Source: Ensifer sp. PDNC004
GTDB lineage: Bacteria; Pseudomonadota; Alphaproteobacteria; Rhizobiales; Rhizobiaceae
Length of the DNA: 64,000 bases
Assembly: GCF_016919405.1 (NCBI RefSeq)
Contig: NZ_CP070352.1
Coordinates: 992,001 to 1,056,000, forward strand
Direction: 5' to 3'
Shown here: one piece after another, positions 26,568 to 37,965 of the stretch
How the letters are laid out: the number at the start of each line of letters is the position of its first letter
Position numbering within the stretch: position 1 is the stretch's first letter
Notes under the pieces: generated by a model
What the model saw: the letters and a program-made list of their open reading frames with translations, nothing else
Told to the model about the DNA's origin: nothing
Database searches by the model: none
Program-made: the position numbers and the translations under genes

Positions 26568-27767
26568 ATGCCTGACCGTGACATTCGCGAAGCTCTCGGA
26601 CTTCGCCCCGTTATCAACGTCTCCGGCACGATGACGGGCCTCGGCGCATCGATCGTGGTCCCGGAAGCGATCGCGGCCATGACAGGCATACTGCCGCAGT
26701 TCGTCGAGATCAACGACCTGCAGCGCAAGGTGAGCCCGGTGATTTCGCGGCTGACGGGTGCCGAAGCCGGCTTCATCACGGCGTCGTGCTCCGCCGGCAT
26801 CAGCCTCGCCGTTGCCGGCACCATGACCGGAAGCGATCTTGCCGCCATCGAGCGCCTGCCCGACACGACCGGCCTCAAGAACGAGGTCATCCTGCAGATG
26901 GGCCATGTGGTCAGCTACGGCGCGCCCGTCGACCAGGCGATCCGGCTCGCCGGCGCCAAGCCAGTATTCGTCGGCCAGGCCACGTCCGCCTATCGCTACC
27001 ATATCGAAGGCGCCATCAACGAGCGCACCGCCTGCGCCGTCTATGTCGTCTCGCACCATGTCGTGCAGTACGGCCTCGTGGGCCTCAGGGAATTTGCCGA
27101 GGTCTGCCATTCCAAGGGGGTACCGGTCATCGTCGACGCAGCCTCGGAATACGACCTGCGCATCTTCCTCGACGAGGGCGCCGACATCGTGCTCTATTCC
27201 GGCCACAAGTTCCTGGGCGGCCCGACCTCGGGCATCGTCGCCGGCAAAAAGGAAATGGTGCGCAACACCTTCCTGCAGAACCTCGGCATCGGCCGCGGCA
27301 TGAAAGTCGGCAAGGAAAGCATGCTCGGCGTGATGGCGGCGCTTCAGGCCTGGGAAACCCGCGACCATGCCGGCATCCGCGAGCGCGAAACCGGTTACCT
27401 GAACCTCTGGCGCGAGACGCTCGACGGCCGTCCCGGCATCAAGCCGGTGATCGAGGCCGACCCGACCAACAACCCGCTCGACCGGCTGCGCGTCAACATC
27501 GACCCGCAGGAAGCCCATATCACCGCCTGGGATCTCGCCGATGCGCTGGCCCGCGGCGCGCCGCCGATCATCGTTCGCGACCACGAGGCCGAGCACAACT
27601 ACTTCTACCTCGATCCCTGCAACCTGCATCCGGGCCAGGAAAAGATCGTCGCCAGCCGTCTCGCCGAGGAACTCGACAAGGCGAGAGCCTCGAACGAGAT
27701 CATCGCCACGTCGCTCGCCGAACGCAACGCACGCCGCTTCGCCGGCCTGCTGCGCTGGCCCGACTGA
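26568..27767 (+). CDS. SelA-like PLP-dependent enzyme (DgaE-type)
   Basis: 399 residues, aminotransferase class V-like fold I. The PLP lysine is in [27 protein letters not shown] contributes the cofactor-binding aspartate. Resembles the SelA-related group that includes D-glucosaminate-6-phosphate ammonia-lyase (DgaE) and annotated L-seryl-tRNA selenium transferase-like proteins. No selenium-related genes are nearby, so a lyase acting on an amino acid or hydroxy-amino acid is more likely. GGAG is 6 nt before ATG 26568. Encoded between the IclR gene and the transporter ATPase, as part of the unit. Confidence 0.82.
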   Translation: MPDRDIREALGLRPVINVSGTMTGLGASIVVPEAIAAMTGILPQFVEINDLQRKVSPVISRLTGAEAGFITASCSAGISLAVAGTMTGSDLAAIERLPDTTGLKNEVILQMGHVVSYGAPVDQAIRLAGAKPVFVGQATSAYRYHIEGAINERTACAVYVVSHHVVQYGLVGLREFAEVCHSKGVPVIVDAASEYDLRIFLDEGADIVLYSGHKFLGGPTSGIVAGKKEMVRNTFLQNLGIGRGMKVGKESMLGVMAALQAWETRDHAGIRERETGYLNLWRETLDGRPGIKPVIEADPTNNPLDRLRVNIDPQEAHITAWDLADALARGAPPIIVRDHEAEHNYFYLDPCNLHPGQEKIVASRLAEELDKARASNEIIATSLAERNARRFAGLLRWPD

Positions 27768-27814
27768 CCCGACGACCAACGACGACACGCGCAGCATCTG
27801 ACGGAGGAAACGAG

Positions 27815-29650
<1,836 letters not shown>

Positions 29651-29983
29651 CAGCGCACCATACCGACCGAACAACCGTGGCATCAACCGCGGGCCGACGC
29701 GCGTCCATATCGTGGGCGCGCGATCGCCGTTGCTGTCGGCGCTTCGAGATTGACGCACTTCGACGGACGCGGCCAACTTCCGTGCGCCAGGGGTGTGGCT
29801 TGAGCCACGCCGTAAACATCTCCACTCGACGAAGTTTTAGGAAACAGTCATCCACGCGACGCGGACCAGTCGGCCAAACCCCAGGTCGAACACGGGCAGT
29901 ATATTCATCTTTTCGTTGCAATCCCGTTGCAAGAGACCTATAGGGGCAGCGGGCGGGTTTCAGACTGAGTTGAGGATGAAACA
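29651..29983. other. 333-bp intergenic region with repeated TTGCAA box
   Basis: No credible gene. Near its right end CGTTGCAA occurs twice (29914-29921 and 29925-29932), 11 bp apart, i.e. on the same face of the helix, about 50 bp before the ABC exporter start. It could be an operator for that gene. No clear terminator for the upstream operon was seen. Confidence 0.4.
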
Positions 29984-31684
29984 ATGTTTCGACACACCAA
30001 GCCCGATCTCCTGCGGCCGATTTCCGAGGTGCTGCGCGCCTATTGGCGCGCCGATCGCTGGATGCTCTTGGCCGTGGCGACGATCGTGCTCGTTTCGAGC
30101 GTCTGTAGCGTTGCCGCTCCCTATGTCTTTTCCAGGCTGATCGACACGCTGTCGCAGGAAACCCTCGTACCCGGTCTGCTATGGGGCTTCGTGATCTATG
30201 CGACGCTTCTCGGCCTGTCGGCGGCCCTGCAGCACATGGTACAGTATCTGTCGTTCATGACCGCGGAAAACCTCGGCTTCATTGCCAGCACCCGCTTCTT
30301 CGAACGCATCCTCAAGAAGACGACCGCCTTCTTCGTCGAGCACAATCCGGCGCAGATCCAGAACGCCAATGCGCGCGGGCGCAGCGCGCTGATCACATTG
30401 GTCGAGCTGGGGCTCGTCGCCTTCATCCCCGGCGCCGTCCAAATCCTGCTGACGCTTGCAACCCTCGGCGCCCTCATCAACGCCGAAGTGGTCGCGATCA
30501 CGGTGATCTACGGCACAGCAGCGATAACGGTCACGCTGCTTTCCGCCCGCCGCGCCCGCGTCTATCTCGATCGGGCCGTGGAGGCCGGGCAGGAAAATGC
30601 CCGCTTCGTCGGCAACGCCATGAACGCCATGGAAACGTTGCGCCATTTCGGCAGCCACGCCTGGATGAGCCACCGCTTCTCGGCCAAGGTGCGCGACAAT
30701 TGGCGCGCCTACGTGCTGCAGCGCATCGGTTCGATCGCCCTCATCGGTCTTGGGTTGGCGATCCAGTTTGCGGTGACGTTCTGGCTGCTGCTACCGCGCT
30801 ACGAGGCGGGCGCTCTGTCGATCGGACAGATCGTCTTGTTCAATACGCTGCTGCTCCAGCTCAACATGCCGTTCGAGATGATTGCCCACGCCATCGACGA
30901 CGTCGCGCGCTCGCGCGCCGACCTGGGGCCGATGGCGAGAATGTGGAGCGCGCCGGAAGAACGGCAGGTGTCGCACGCATCGGCGTTCACGCCACGCGAA
31001 GGGCGCGTCGTTTTCGACAATGTAGGCTACGCTTACGACAATGGCCGCGGGCTGAGCGCGGTCAGCTTTGCCGCCAGCCGCGGCGGCATCACCTTTCTTA
31101 CCGGCGAGACCGGCTCCGGCAAGTCGACGATCTTCAAGCTGGCGCTGAAATCGATGGAGCCGGACAGCGGACGCATCCTTGTCGATGGCATCGATCTTGC
31201 GACCATCGACCGGGCCGACTGGTACGGCGCGATTGCCGTCGTGCCGCAGGACGTCGTGCTGCTGAATGAGAGCCTGGAAGACAATATCCTGCTCGGTCGC
31301 CCGCGCGACGAGGCCAGATTGCGCGAGGCCGCCGAGAAAGCGGCGATCCTCGCCTTGATCGCGGCGCTGCCCGCCGGCTTCGACACCACCGTCGGCGAGC
31401 GCGGCCTGAAATTATCCGGCGGCGAGCGCCAGAGGATCGCCATTGCCCGCGCGCTCTACGGCAATCCCGCCATCCTGTTTCTCGACGAAGCGAGCTCGGC
31501 GCTCGACGAGGCGACCGAGCGCGATATCATGGAACATATCCGGCTGCTTGCCCGCGATGTGACGGTGCTGGCGATCACGCACAGGCGATCGGTGATCACT
31601 GAGGCCGACACGGTTATCGCACTCGGCGACACCAAAGCCGCCCCGAAAGAAGCCCTCGCACCGTCCGCTGAGCGCGCGTTCTGA
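29984..31684 (+). CDS. ABC exporter half-transporter (permease-ATPase)
   Basis: 566 residues: six-helix ABC exporter membrane domain (about 25-310) then an ATPase with Walker A TGETGSGKST, Q-loop VPQDVVLLNESL, signature KLSGGERQR, Walker B ILFLDEASSALDE and H-loop ITHR. It should work as a homodimer. No partner gene or cargo is adjacent. The nearest downstream genes are an unknown protein and a GH5 enzyme, so polysaccharide or lipid export is conceivable but unproven. It is 4 kb from the siderophore cluster on the opposite strand, so siderophore export cannot be assumed. Confidence 0.9.
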   Translation: MFRHTKPDLLRPISEVLRAYWRADRWMLLAVATIVLVSSVCSVAAPYVFSRLIDTLSQETLVPGLLWGFVIYATLLGLSAALQHMVQYLSFMTAENLGFIASTRFFERILKKTTAFFVEHNPAQIQNANARGRSALITLVELGLVAFIPGAVQILLTLATLGALINAEVVAITVIYGTAAITVTLLSARRARVYLDRAVEAGQENARFVGNAMNAMETLRHFGSHAWMSHRFSAKVRDNWRAYVLQRIGSIALIGLGLAIQFAVTFWLLLPRYEAGALSIGQIVLFNTLLLQLNMPFEMIAHAIDDVARSRADLGPMARMWSAPEERQVSHASAFTPREGRVVFDNVGYAYDNGRGLSAVSFAASRGGITFLTGETGSGKSTIFKLALKSMEPDSGRILVDGIDLATIDRADWYGAIAVVPQDVVLLNESLEDNILLGRPRDEARLREAAEKAAILALIAALPAGFDTTVGERGLKLSGGERQRIAIARALYGNPAILFLDEASSALDEATERDIMEHIRLLARDVTVLAITHRRSVITEADTVIALGDTKAAPKEALAPSAERAF

Positions 31685-31730
31685 CCGGCAGATCAGCGCC
31701 AATAGGTGCAAGGCGGAGCGATGTTCGCCT

Positions 31731-31742
31731 TTCGTTAACGAA
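31731..31742. repeat. 12-bp perfect palindrome in promoter region
   Basis: TTCGTTAACGAA, about 85 bp before the unknown protein gene. Probably a regulatory dyad; the cognate protein is unknown. Confidence 0.35.
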
Positions 31743-31826
31743 CACCCTCTAACGTTGCTCATAGTTAACAACACAACCTTAAGATCACTCGATGTTCGGG
31801 GCGGTGGAGGTTTAGAGGAACAGCCG

Positions 31827-32522
31827 ATGATGTCCATCTCCTCCACGAGTTCCGCCGCACTCATCGTCTTGCAGCAGGTGCAGGCGCCTGAGGATCGGGG
31901 CAACGACACCAAGCCGAATGCGGTCGACAAGATCGCCGCCATCGTCAACGGCGGTACGGGCGGCGACAGCCCGGAGAAGACCAGAGCGGCGGCCCGGATC
32001 AACAGCGGACTGCTGGATGCCCAGCAAGCCAAGGGCGATGCCTCTGCCGCGTTGACCTATCTGGAATCGGGAAAGTTCAAATCGGGCGATCCCAGCGTCA
32101 AGCAGACGCTCAAGATGTTGATAAGCGAAGACAGCGAGCGCTTCGCGGCGTTGGTCGAGGAAGAAAAGGCAACGAAACCCGGCATTACGAACGACAACGC
32201 GATCGCTAATGCAATCTACAGCCTCATCGAGAGCAATCGCGAACAATTCCCGGCCGGCGAATTTGTCATTGGCTTCCGCTTCGCAAACGGCGGATCGAAC
32301 CTCATCAACATGCCGGATGCTAACGGCAACAGCACCAGCGGAGCCCTGTCTGCCCGCCACTCCGCCAACATAGCTGCGCTGATCACCGCGAGCGAGACGG
32401 GCACCCCCGAAGGATCCGCCTCCGACGGCGGCAAGATGAAGGATGCCGTCCGGTCGCTGCAGGCCAGCATGTCCGATCAAGCCGCGTGGAGCAAACGTTG
32501 GTGGGACGCATTCGGCTTCTGA
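31827..32522 (+). CDS. Hypothetical protein
   Basis: 231 residues, not recognised. The N-terminus is Ser/Thr-rich without a signal peptide; the middle is charged and helical (ALTYLESGKFKSGDPSVKQ), followed by a Gly/Asn/Ser-rich stretch (GGSNLINMPDANGNSTSG) and a Trp-rich C-terminus (WSKRWWDAFGF). AGAGGAA precedes ATG 31827. It is transcribed with, or just before, the GH5 gene (gap 117 bp). The composition is compatible with a secreted protein lacking a Sec signal, but that is speculation. Confidence 0.7.
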   Translation: MMSISSTSSAALIVLQQVQAPEDRGNDTKPNAVDKIAAIVNGGTGGDSPEKTRAAARINSGLLDAQQAKGDASAALTYLESGKFKSGDPSVKQTLKMLISEDSERFAALVEEEKATKPGITNDNAIANAIYSLIESNREQFPAGEFVIGFRFANGGSNLINMPDANGNSTSGALSARHSANIAALITASETGTPEGSASDGGKMKDAVRSLQASMSDQAAWSKRWWDAFGF

Positions 32523-32639
32523 CGCCGACCCTTCGGTTTTTCGAGCCGGGATAAGCGCGGCCGTGTTCCCCAGGGAACATCGCGGAAACGATCCGCCGGT
32601 AGGTTGCAGCGCCAACCCGAAACCTGCAGGATCGAACAC

Positions 32640-33824
32640 ATGCGCTTCGTAGCCTCCGCCCTTCTTGCCCTGAGCCTTGCATCACCAGCCGGCGCCGCTG
32701 ACCTCATCGGCTTCTGGGACAAGCCCCAGCATGGCGGCAACAGCTTCAACCGGCTGCCGCCGGACGACGCCTATTTCAAGGCCCTCGCGGGTTACGGCGC
32801 CACCTGGGTGCGTCTCTCCTATGACAAGTGGAAACCGGCCAAGCGCGACTATCTGATCGGCGATGCCGACAAGTACGCGGGCATTCCGGCCGCTGACCTC
32901 AAGACGCTCAAGGAGACGCTCGATCGTGCCGACAAGGCGGGGCTGAAGGTCGTCATCGCGCCGCTGTCGCTGCCCGGCATGCGCTGGGCGCAGAACAACG
33001 GTAACCGGTTCGACGGCCGCCTCTGGCAGGACAAGGTCTGGTGGGACCAGGCAGCAGCCTTCTGGCGAGATCTGGCCCGCGAACTGAAGGACCATCCGGC
33101 CGTCGCCGCCTACAACATCGTCAACGAGCCGGCCCCCGAAAAGAAGAACGGTCTTGCCGAGCATGCCGACAGAGAGACGATGCAGACATGGTACGGCGAC
33201 AAGGCGGGCAGCGCCTCGGACCTCAAGGCCTTCTACGGGACGGTGATCGCCGCCATCCGGACGGTCGATCCGGCAACGCCCGTCATGGCGGATGCCGGCT
33301 GGTATGCGGCCGCCGACGCCTTTTCCTATTGGCCAGCCGCGCTCACCGACCAGAAGGTGCTCTACAGCTTCCACATGTACGAACCCTATGCCGCGACAAG
33401 CGCGCCCAACATGAAGCGCGACACACCCTATGCCTATCCCGGCAAGGTGCCTTTCGGCGATAGTGAAGAGACGTGGGACAAGGCGCGCGTCGAAGCCTAT
33501 CTGGCAGAGCCGGTGCGATGGGCAAAAGACAAGGGCGTGCCGCTCAATCGCCTGGTTGCGGGCGAGTTCGGCTGCATGCGCCTCTGGTCCGGTTGCAAGG
33601 CCTATCTTGAAGATGTGCTGACAGCTTTCGACAAGGAGGATCTGCATTGGGCCTTCTACAGCTTCCGCGAGGATGCCTGGGACGGCATGGATTACGAACT
33701 GGGATCGAAGAAGGTCGGATGGAAATACTGGCAGCAGATGGAGGCCAACGAGCGCGACACGACGCCACGCAAGGCGACGCCCGAGTTCGCGCCGATCAGC
33801 AAACGGCTGCAAAAGGCAGATTGA
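32640..33824 (+). CDS. Glycoside hydrolase family 5 (cellulase-like)
   Basis: 394 residues with a signal peptide (MRFVASALLALSLASPAGAA). A TIM-barrel GH5 domain follows: general acid/base in YNIVNEPAP and nucleophile in VAGEFGCMR, as well as YSFHMYEPY. These enzymes cleave beta-1,4-glucan, mannan or similar chains; in rhizobia such enzymes often trim bacterial exopolysaccharide or plant cell wall. The substrate cannot be told. The protein should be periplasmic or secreted. Confidence 0.88.
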   Translation: MRFVASALLALSLASPAGAADLIGFWDKPQHGGNSFNRLPPDDAYFKALAGYGATWVRLSYDKWKPAKRDYLIGDADKYAGIPAADLKTLKETLDRADKAGLKVVIAPLSLPGMRWAQNNGNRFDGRLWQDKVWWDQAAAFWRDLARELKDHPAVAAYNIVNEPAPEKKNGLAEHADRETMQTWYGDKAGSASDLKAFYGTVIAAIRTVDPATPVMADAGWYAAADAFSYWPAALTDQKVLYSFHMYEPYAATSAPNMKRDTPYAYPGKVPFGDSEETWDKARVEAYLAEPVRWAKDKGVPLNRLVAGEFGCMRLWSGCKAYLEDVLTAFDKEDLHWAFYSFREDAWDGMDYELGSKKVGWKYWQQMEANERDTTPRKATPEFAPISKRLQKAD

Positions 33825-33935
33825 CGCAGGGCCGGAAAGGTCGGCACGCGCTTGGAAAAAAGCCCAAAACAGCTAGAAGACGGTGCACTTCCTGCAGAGC
33901 GACGCGAATTGCGAGCCCCTGCTGCAACATGAGGC

Positions 33936-35765
33936 ATGCGCGTGCAGATCACCAAGCCGGCTGACGCCGAAAAACGGACCCGAACCATTCGTCTGTCGCG
34001 CACGCTGGCGATCGTGATGGCAGCACTGGTCGCCTTGACCGCGGCCGTCATCCTGTCAGTCGTCTGGTTCATGTCGGCCGGAACGACGCGTGATCTGCTG
34101 GTGCAATCGGCGCATCTCGGGCTGGAGGCGGTGCAGACGCAAATCGGCAGCCGCTTTTCACCCGTGGAGGACCAGCTCGCATTTCTGGCACGGGAGGTCG
34201 GCGCAGGTCGTCTCGATCCAACGGATACGCTCGAACTCGAACGTGTGATGACCGGTGCCCTGGCGGCAACGCCGCAGGTTCGCGTGCTCTCCTTTGTCCG
34301 GCCAAACGGCGAGATCCTCGGCGTGACGCAGGGGCCCAAGGGTGTCTTTTCCTTCGCCGACAAGGTGACGAGCGATAACGAGCGTTCGGAGATCGAGGAA
34401 GCGCGACGCAGCGGCACGCCCCACTGGGGGCCTGTCTACTTCGTGCCCGATCCGGCGATCCGCACCTCGGTCGCGAACCTACAGCAGCCGGCGAACCTCG
34501 GGGACGAATTTGCCGGCATGTTCCGAGCGACCATCACGGTCGATGCCATGTCCGATTTCCTGCGCCAGATAGCGCTCTCGAACCCCGGGACGACGCCCTT
34601 CGTTCTCTACGGCCGCGACCAGGTGCTGGCCCATCCGCTGATGGCCGCGGGCCATCCGCTGCTGTCGGCAGAACACCGGTTGCCGACGCTTGACGAACTG
34701 GGCGATCCCTATCTCGCCGAACTGTGGAAAGGACCACCCGAGACTTTCGACGACACCGACATGGAGGTGCGGGCGGTCAAGCTTGGAAGAGATGACGGGC
34801 GGGTCATCCTGACGCGCGAAATCCGCGGCTACGCATCGGCCCCGCTCATCATCGGCGTCGAGGTTCCGATCGAATCGGTGGAGAAGCCGGTCTGGGATCT
34901 GCTGCGGGCCGGTCTTGCCGGTCTCGCCGTCCTGTTCGTCGCGATCGTCATCGCGTGGATTGTCGGGCGGCTGATCGTTCGTCCCGTCACCAGCATGGCC
35001 CGTGAGGTCCGTGCCGTCGGCATGCTCGATTTTGCGGCGCTCCGTCCGCTTCCCGGCAGCCTGTTCACCGAGCTCAACGAACAGGCCAAGGCCTACAACA
35101 CGATGCTGACTGGCCTTCGCTGGCTCGAGACCTACGTGCCGAAGAAACTCGTGCGCCACCTGATCGGCAGCGAAGACCTGGCCTCGACCCAACGCGTCGT
35201 CACCATCATGTTCACCGACGTGGTCGACTTCACCGCCACCGCCGAGAAGACCAGCGCCGGCGACGTCGCCGCGCTCTTGAACAGCCACTTCGACCTGCTC
35301 GGCCACTGCATCGAGAGCGAAGGCGGAACCATCGACAAGTTCATCGGCGATTGCGTCATGGCCTTCTGGGGCGCGCCCGATGCGCAAAAGGACCACGCCG
35401 ATCGCGCCGTCCGCGCGGCGCGCGGCATTGCCCGGGCGATCGCCAAGGACAATGCGGAGCGACAACGACAGGGCCTGCCACCACTCCGCCTGCGCATCGG
35501 CATCCATTCCGGCCCCGTCGTTGCCGGCAATATCGGAATGACCGGACGCTCGGCCTACACGATCGTCGGCGACACCGTGAATGCCTGCAACCGGCTGGAG
35601 CAGCTCGGCAAGGCGGTCGCGCCCGGCGAGGAGGTGGTGATGCTGCTGAGTGGAGAGACCTTCGACCTGGTGGCCGAGGATCGCTCCGATCTCATCCCGC
35701 TCGGCAAGCATTGCCTTGCCGGACGGACGGAGCTTACGGAAATCTACAGACTTCCTACGGTGTAG
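33936..35765 (+). CDS. Membrane class III adenylate/guanylate cyclase
   Basis: 609 residues: N-terminal helix (about 22-48), a periplasmic dCache-like sensor region (50-315), a second helix (320-345), a HAMP-like linker and a class III cyclase domain (about 410-580). The catalytic metal aspartates are in MFTDVVDFT and KFIGDCVMAFWG. It would make cAMP (or cGMP) in response to an external ligand; rhizobia carry many such cyclases. ATG 33936 is very close to GAGG; GTG 33942 has a better spacing (7 nt). The 3' end faces asbF. Confidence 0.9.
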   Translation: MRVQITKPADAEKRTRTIRLSRTLAIVMAALVALTAAVILSVVWFMSAGTTRDLLVQSAHLGLEAVQTQIGSRFSPVEDQLAFLAREVGAGRLDPTDTLELERVMTGALAATPQVRVLSFVRPNGEILGVTQGPKGVFSFADKVTSDNERSEIEEARRSGTPHWGPVYFVPDPAIRTSVANLQQPANLGDEFAGMFRATITVDAMSDFLRQIALSNPGTTPFVLYGRDQVLAHPLMAAGHPLLSAEHRLPTLDELGDPYLAELWKGPPETFDDTDMEVRAVKLGRDDGRVILTREIRGYASAPLIIGVEVPIESVEKPVWDLLRAGLAGLAVLFVAIVIAWIVGRLIVRPVTSMAREVRAVGMLDFAALRPLPGSLFTELNEQAKAYNTMLTGLRWLETYVPKKLVRHLIGSEDLASTQRVVTIMFTDVVDFTATAEKTSAGDVAALLNSHFDLLGHCIESEGGTIDKFIGDCVMAFWGAPDAQKDHADRAVRAARGIARAIAKDNAERQRQGLPPLRLRIGIHSGPVVAGNIGMTGRSAYTIVGDTVNACNRLEQLGKAVAPGEEVVMLLSGETFDLVAEDRSDLIPLGKHCLAGRTELTEIYRLPTV

Positions 35766-35809
35766 CGGCCGGCCAAGGGCCAAGCCGCCGGGCGATGTCG
35801 ATCACCGCG

Positions 35810-36655
35810 TCAGAAGCCCGCCGTTCTGCGGGCAGGCGCGCGCGCTTCGACCATGTGGTTGATCTGCTGGCGGTCTCCACGCAGGGTCTCGAAGCAATCG
35901 TTTCCGAACCATTCCAGCGACGCATCGGCCTGCGGGTCGCCTGTGATTTCTGAGAGGAAGCGGTCGTAGTCGACGGTGCCCTCAAACAGCGGCGTCATGC
36001 CCCGCCGGCTGCCGGCGGCGGCATAGACATTGGCGGGCTCGAACACGGTCAGGTCGGTGCGGTCGACAATGTTCTTCAGGTGATAGTGCCGGATATGCGG
36101 CTTCATCGACCGGTGCACCGCGACCGGATCGTCGCCGCCCTCCCACACATGCAGCGTATCGAAGTTGATCGCAAAGGCGGGGTGGCCGACCTCCTCGATC
36201 AACCGCACGGTCGAGGCCGCCGTGTCGGCCAGCGTTTTCGGATGGGTCTCGGCAAGCAGCTGGATGCCGTAGCCCGCGGTGATCGCGCAGATGTCCTTCA
36301 GCCGCGAAACGATCCGCTGCCGCTCGTCGGCGCTGACCTCGGCGCTGCCGCGATTGCCGGCAAAGGTCCGGATCTTGCGCGTCCGCCACCGGCGCGCCAG
36401 CCGGCAAAGCTCGACCGTCTTGGTGCGCAGCGTTTCGGCGTCGCCGTCGAGCGGCAGGTAGTCGCTGATCATCGGCACCGAGAGGCCATAGCCATCCAGC
36501 CATTCCGCATTACGGTCCGGGCGCGGCGCGAGATTTCGCGCATGCGCACCCCAGAGTTCGATGCCCTGGAAATCATTGGCTTCGGCCCAGGCGGCGATCT
36601 CGTCCAGCGATATGAGGTGATGCCGGAAGGTGATGGTGCAAAGCGAAACTCTCAT
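35810..36655 (-). CDS. asbF: 3-dehydroshikimate dehydratase (AsbF)
   Basis: 281 residues, TIM-barrel of the sugar isomerase/AP endonuclease superfamily. It resembles B. anthracis AsbF through much of its length (SLCTITFRHHLIS, GIELWGAHARNL, KIRTFAGNRGSAE, HVWEGGDDPV, FEPANVYAAAGSRRGM). Probable metal ligands are Glu136, Asp166, His192 and Glu248. AsbF converts 3-dehydroshikimate to 3,4-dihydroxybenzoate, the catechol used in petrobactin. Its ATG overlaps the stop of asbDE (ATGA, 4 bp), so it is the last gene of a coupled operon. Confidence 0.93.
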   Translation of the reverse strand: MRVSLCTITFRHHLISLDEIAAWAEANDFQGIELWGAHARNLAPRPDRNAEWLDGYGLSVPMISDYLPLDGDAETLRTKTVELCRLARRWRTRKIRTFAGNRGSAEVSADERQRIVSRLKDICAITAGYGIQLLAETHPKTLADTAASTVRLIEEVGHPAFAINFDTLHVWEGGDDPVAVHRSMKPHIRHYHLKNIVDRTDLTVFEPANVYAAAGSRRGMTPLFEGTVDYDRFLSEITGDPQADASLEWFGNDCFETLRGDRQQINHMVEARAPARRTAGF

Positions 36656-37965
36656 CGCGCAACTCTCTTCAAGGGGGTGTGGCTTTCCGCGGGGATGGCA
36701 AGGTCGCACCAGCGTTCGAAGACTTCGGCGAGCTTGGTTTTCAGTCTCGTTTCGAGCCGGTCCGCCTCGTCGAGGCGCTCGAAGACCGGCGCGGCCAGAG
36801 CGCGGTCGCCGGTCTGGGCCAGCTTCATGCAGGCGTAGTGCAGGGTCTTCAGCGCCTGGACCAGCGCCTCGATTTCCTCGCACCACCCTTCGAACTCGCC
36901 CGACGGCAGCTTCAGCGCCCGCCAGTAGAAGGCGAAACCGTGCTCATAGGCATATTTTCGGATGGTGATGACCGGCAGCTCACGCACCGCCGCGCCGAGA
37001 TCTGTAAGCATCACCCCGTTCGTGCCATCGAGATGCGCGGCAACGATCGCTCTGACGGCATCGACGAACGGATTGCGTTCCCGGACGAAGCAGGCCTCGA
37101 AATAGGCTTTCAGATCTTCGGCAAACGGCGCGCGTGCCTCGGCATTGTCGAAGACATAACCGCCACCGACGGTCGGCTGCATGATGGCGTGAATGACCTT
37201 CTCGCGGGCGATCTCGCCCTCCCAGCGATAGTCGGGATCGTGCACGAACCATGTGTCGGGATCGGCCGTCTCCTGCAGCATCAGATAGTGCGGGAAGGGG
37301 TTCTGGTTGAACTTGTTCTCGCGTTCCGGCAGGTGGAACATGTCGAGCATGACCATGACCGAGCCGGTCTCGCCGCGCTGCTTCAACAGCCCGAGGAGCA
37401 CCGCGAGGTTGTCGAGCTTGGTGCGCTGCGGGTCGTACCACTCGACGACGGAGACGCCGTAAAGCCGCTCGAACCAGCCGCGGAAAAATTCCTGGGTGAT
37501 GTCGGGTGCATGATAGAGAAGCTCGAAACGCTCGCTGACCGCGAATTTCGCGTCCCAGACGCCGAAATAGAATGGCCGCTGGTCCAGCCCGTTTCGCTTC
37601 AGGCCATCCGAAACGCAGCTGACAAAGCAATGGACCTTGATGTCGTAATAGGCCTCGCCGTGCACGCCTTCGTCGGTCGTCCCGCCGGTGAGCGGAAAGG
37701 CCGGCACGATGGTCGCGGTGGGCTTGGGCACATAGAGCGCGACGAGATCGGCGACCGTTTCGATCTCCTGTTTCGCGATCGCCTCTTCCGGCACCGACAG
37801 CCCGTATTCGAGCTCGAGATTGAGGAAGATTTCGAGGATCAGGACGGAGTCGAGATAAAGATCTTCGTTGAGGCGGGCGTCGAGGCCGAAGCCGTCCATA
37901 TGCCCATGCGCCATCTTGTCGGTCAGGACGGCCTCGACCGCCACCAGAACTTCGCTTTCGGTCAT
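36652..37965 (-). CDS. asbDE: Fused aryl carrier protein - condensing enzyme (AsbD-AsbE)
   Basis: 437 residues. Residues 1-80 form an acyl-carrier domain with RLNEDLYLDSVLILEIFLNLE, close to AsbD; Ser40 in the DSV motif should carry phosphopantetheine. After a Pro/Thr linker (about 77-100) comes an AsbE-like domain to the C-terminus (for example FYFGVWDAKFAV, FHLPERENKFNQNPFPHYL). In B. anthracis, AsbD and AsbE are separate proteins; AsbE joins carrier-bound 3,4-dihydroxybenzoate to spermidine. The coding frame is uninterrupted, so this is a true fusion. Overlaps asbC and asbF by 4 bp (ATGA) at either end. Confidence 0.9.
   Translation of the reverse strand: MTESEVLVAVEAVLTDKMAHGHMDGFGLDARLNEDLYLDSVLILEIFLNLELEYGLSVPEEAIAKQEIETVADLVALYVPKPTATIVPAFPLTGGTTDEGVHGEAYYDIKVHCFVSCVSDGLKRNGLDQRPFYFGVWDAKFAVSERFELLYHAPDITQEFFRGWFERLYGVSVVEWYDPQRTKLDNLAVLLGLLKQRGETGSVMVMLDMFHLPERENKFNQNPFPHYLMLQETADPDTWFVHDPDYRWEGEIAREKVIHAIMQPTVGGGYVFDNAEARAPFAEDLKAYFEACFVRERNPFVDAVRAIVAAHLDGTNGVMLTDLGAAVRELPVITIRKYAYEHGFAFYWRALKLPSGEFEGWCEEIEALVQALKTLHYACMKLAQTGDRALAAPVFERLDEADRLETRLKTKLAEVFERWCDLAIPAESHTPLKRVAR

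Noticed and set aside
29984..31684. ABC exporter as petrobactin exporter
   Set aside because: It lies about 4 kb away on the opposite strand with three unrelated genes between; nothing in the sequence ties it to the siderophore.
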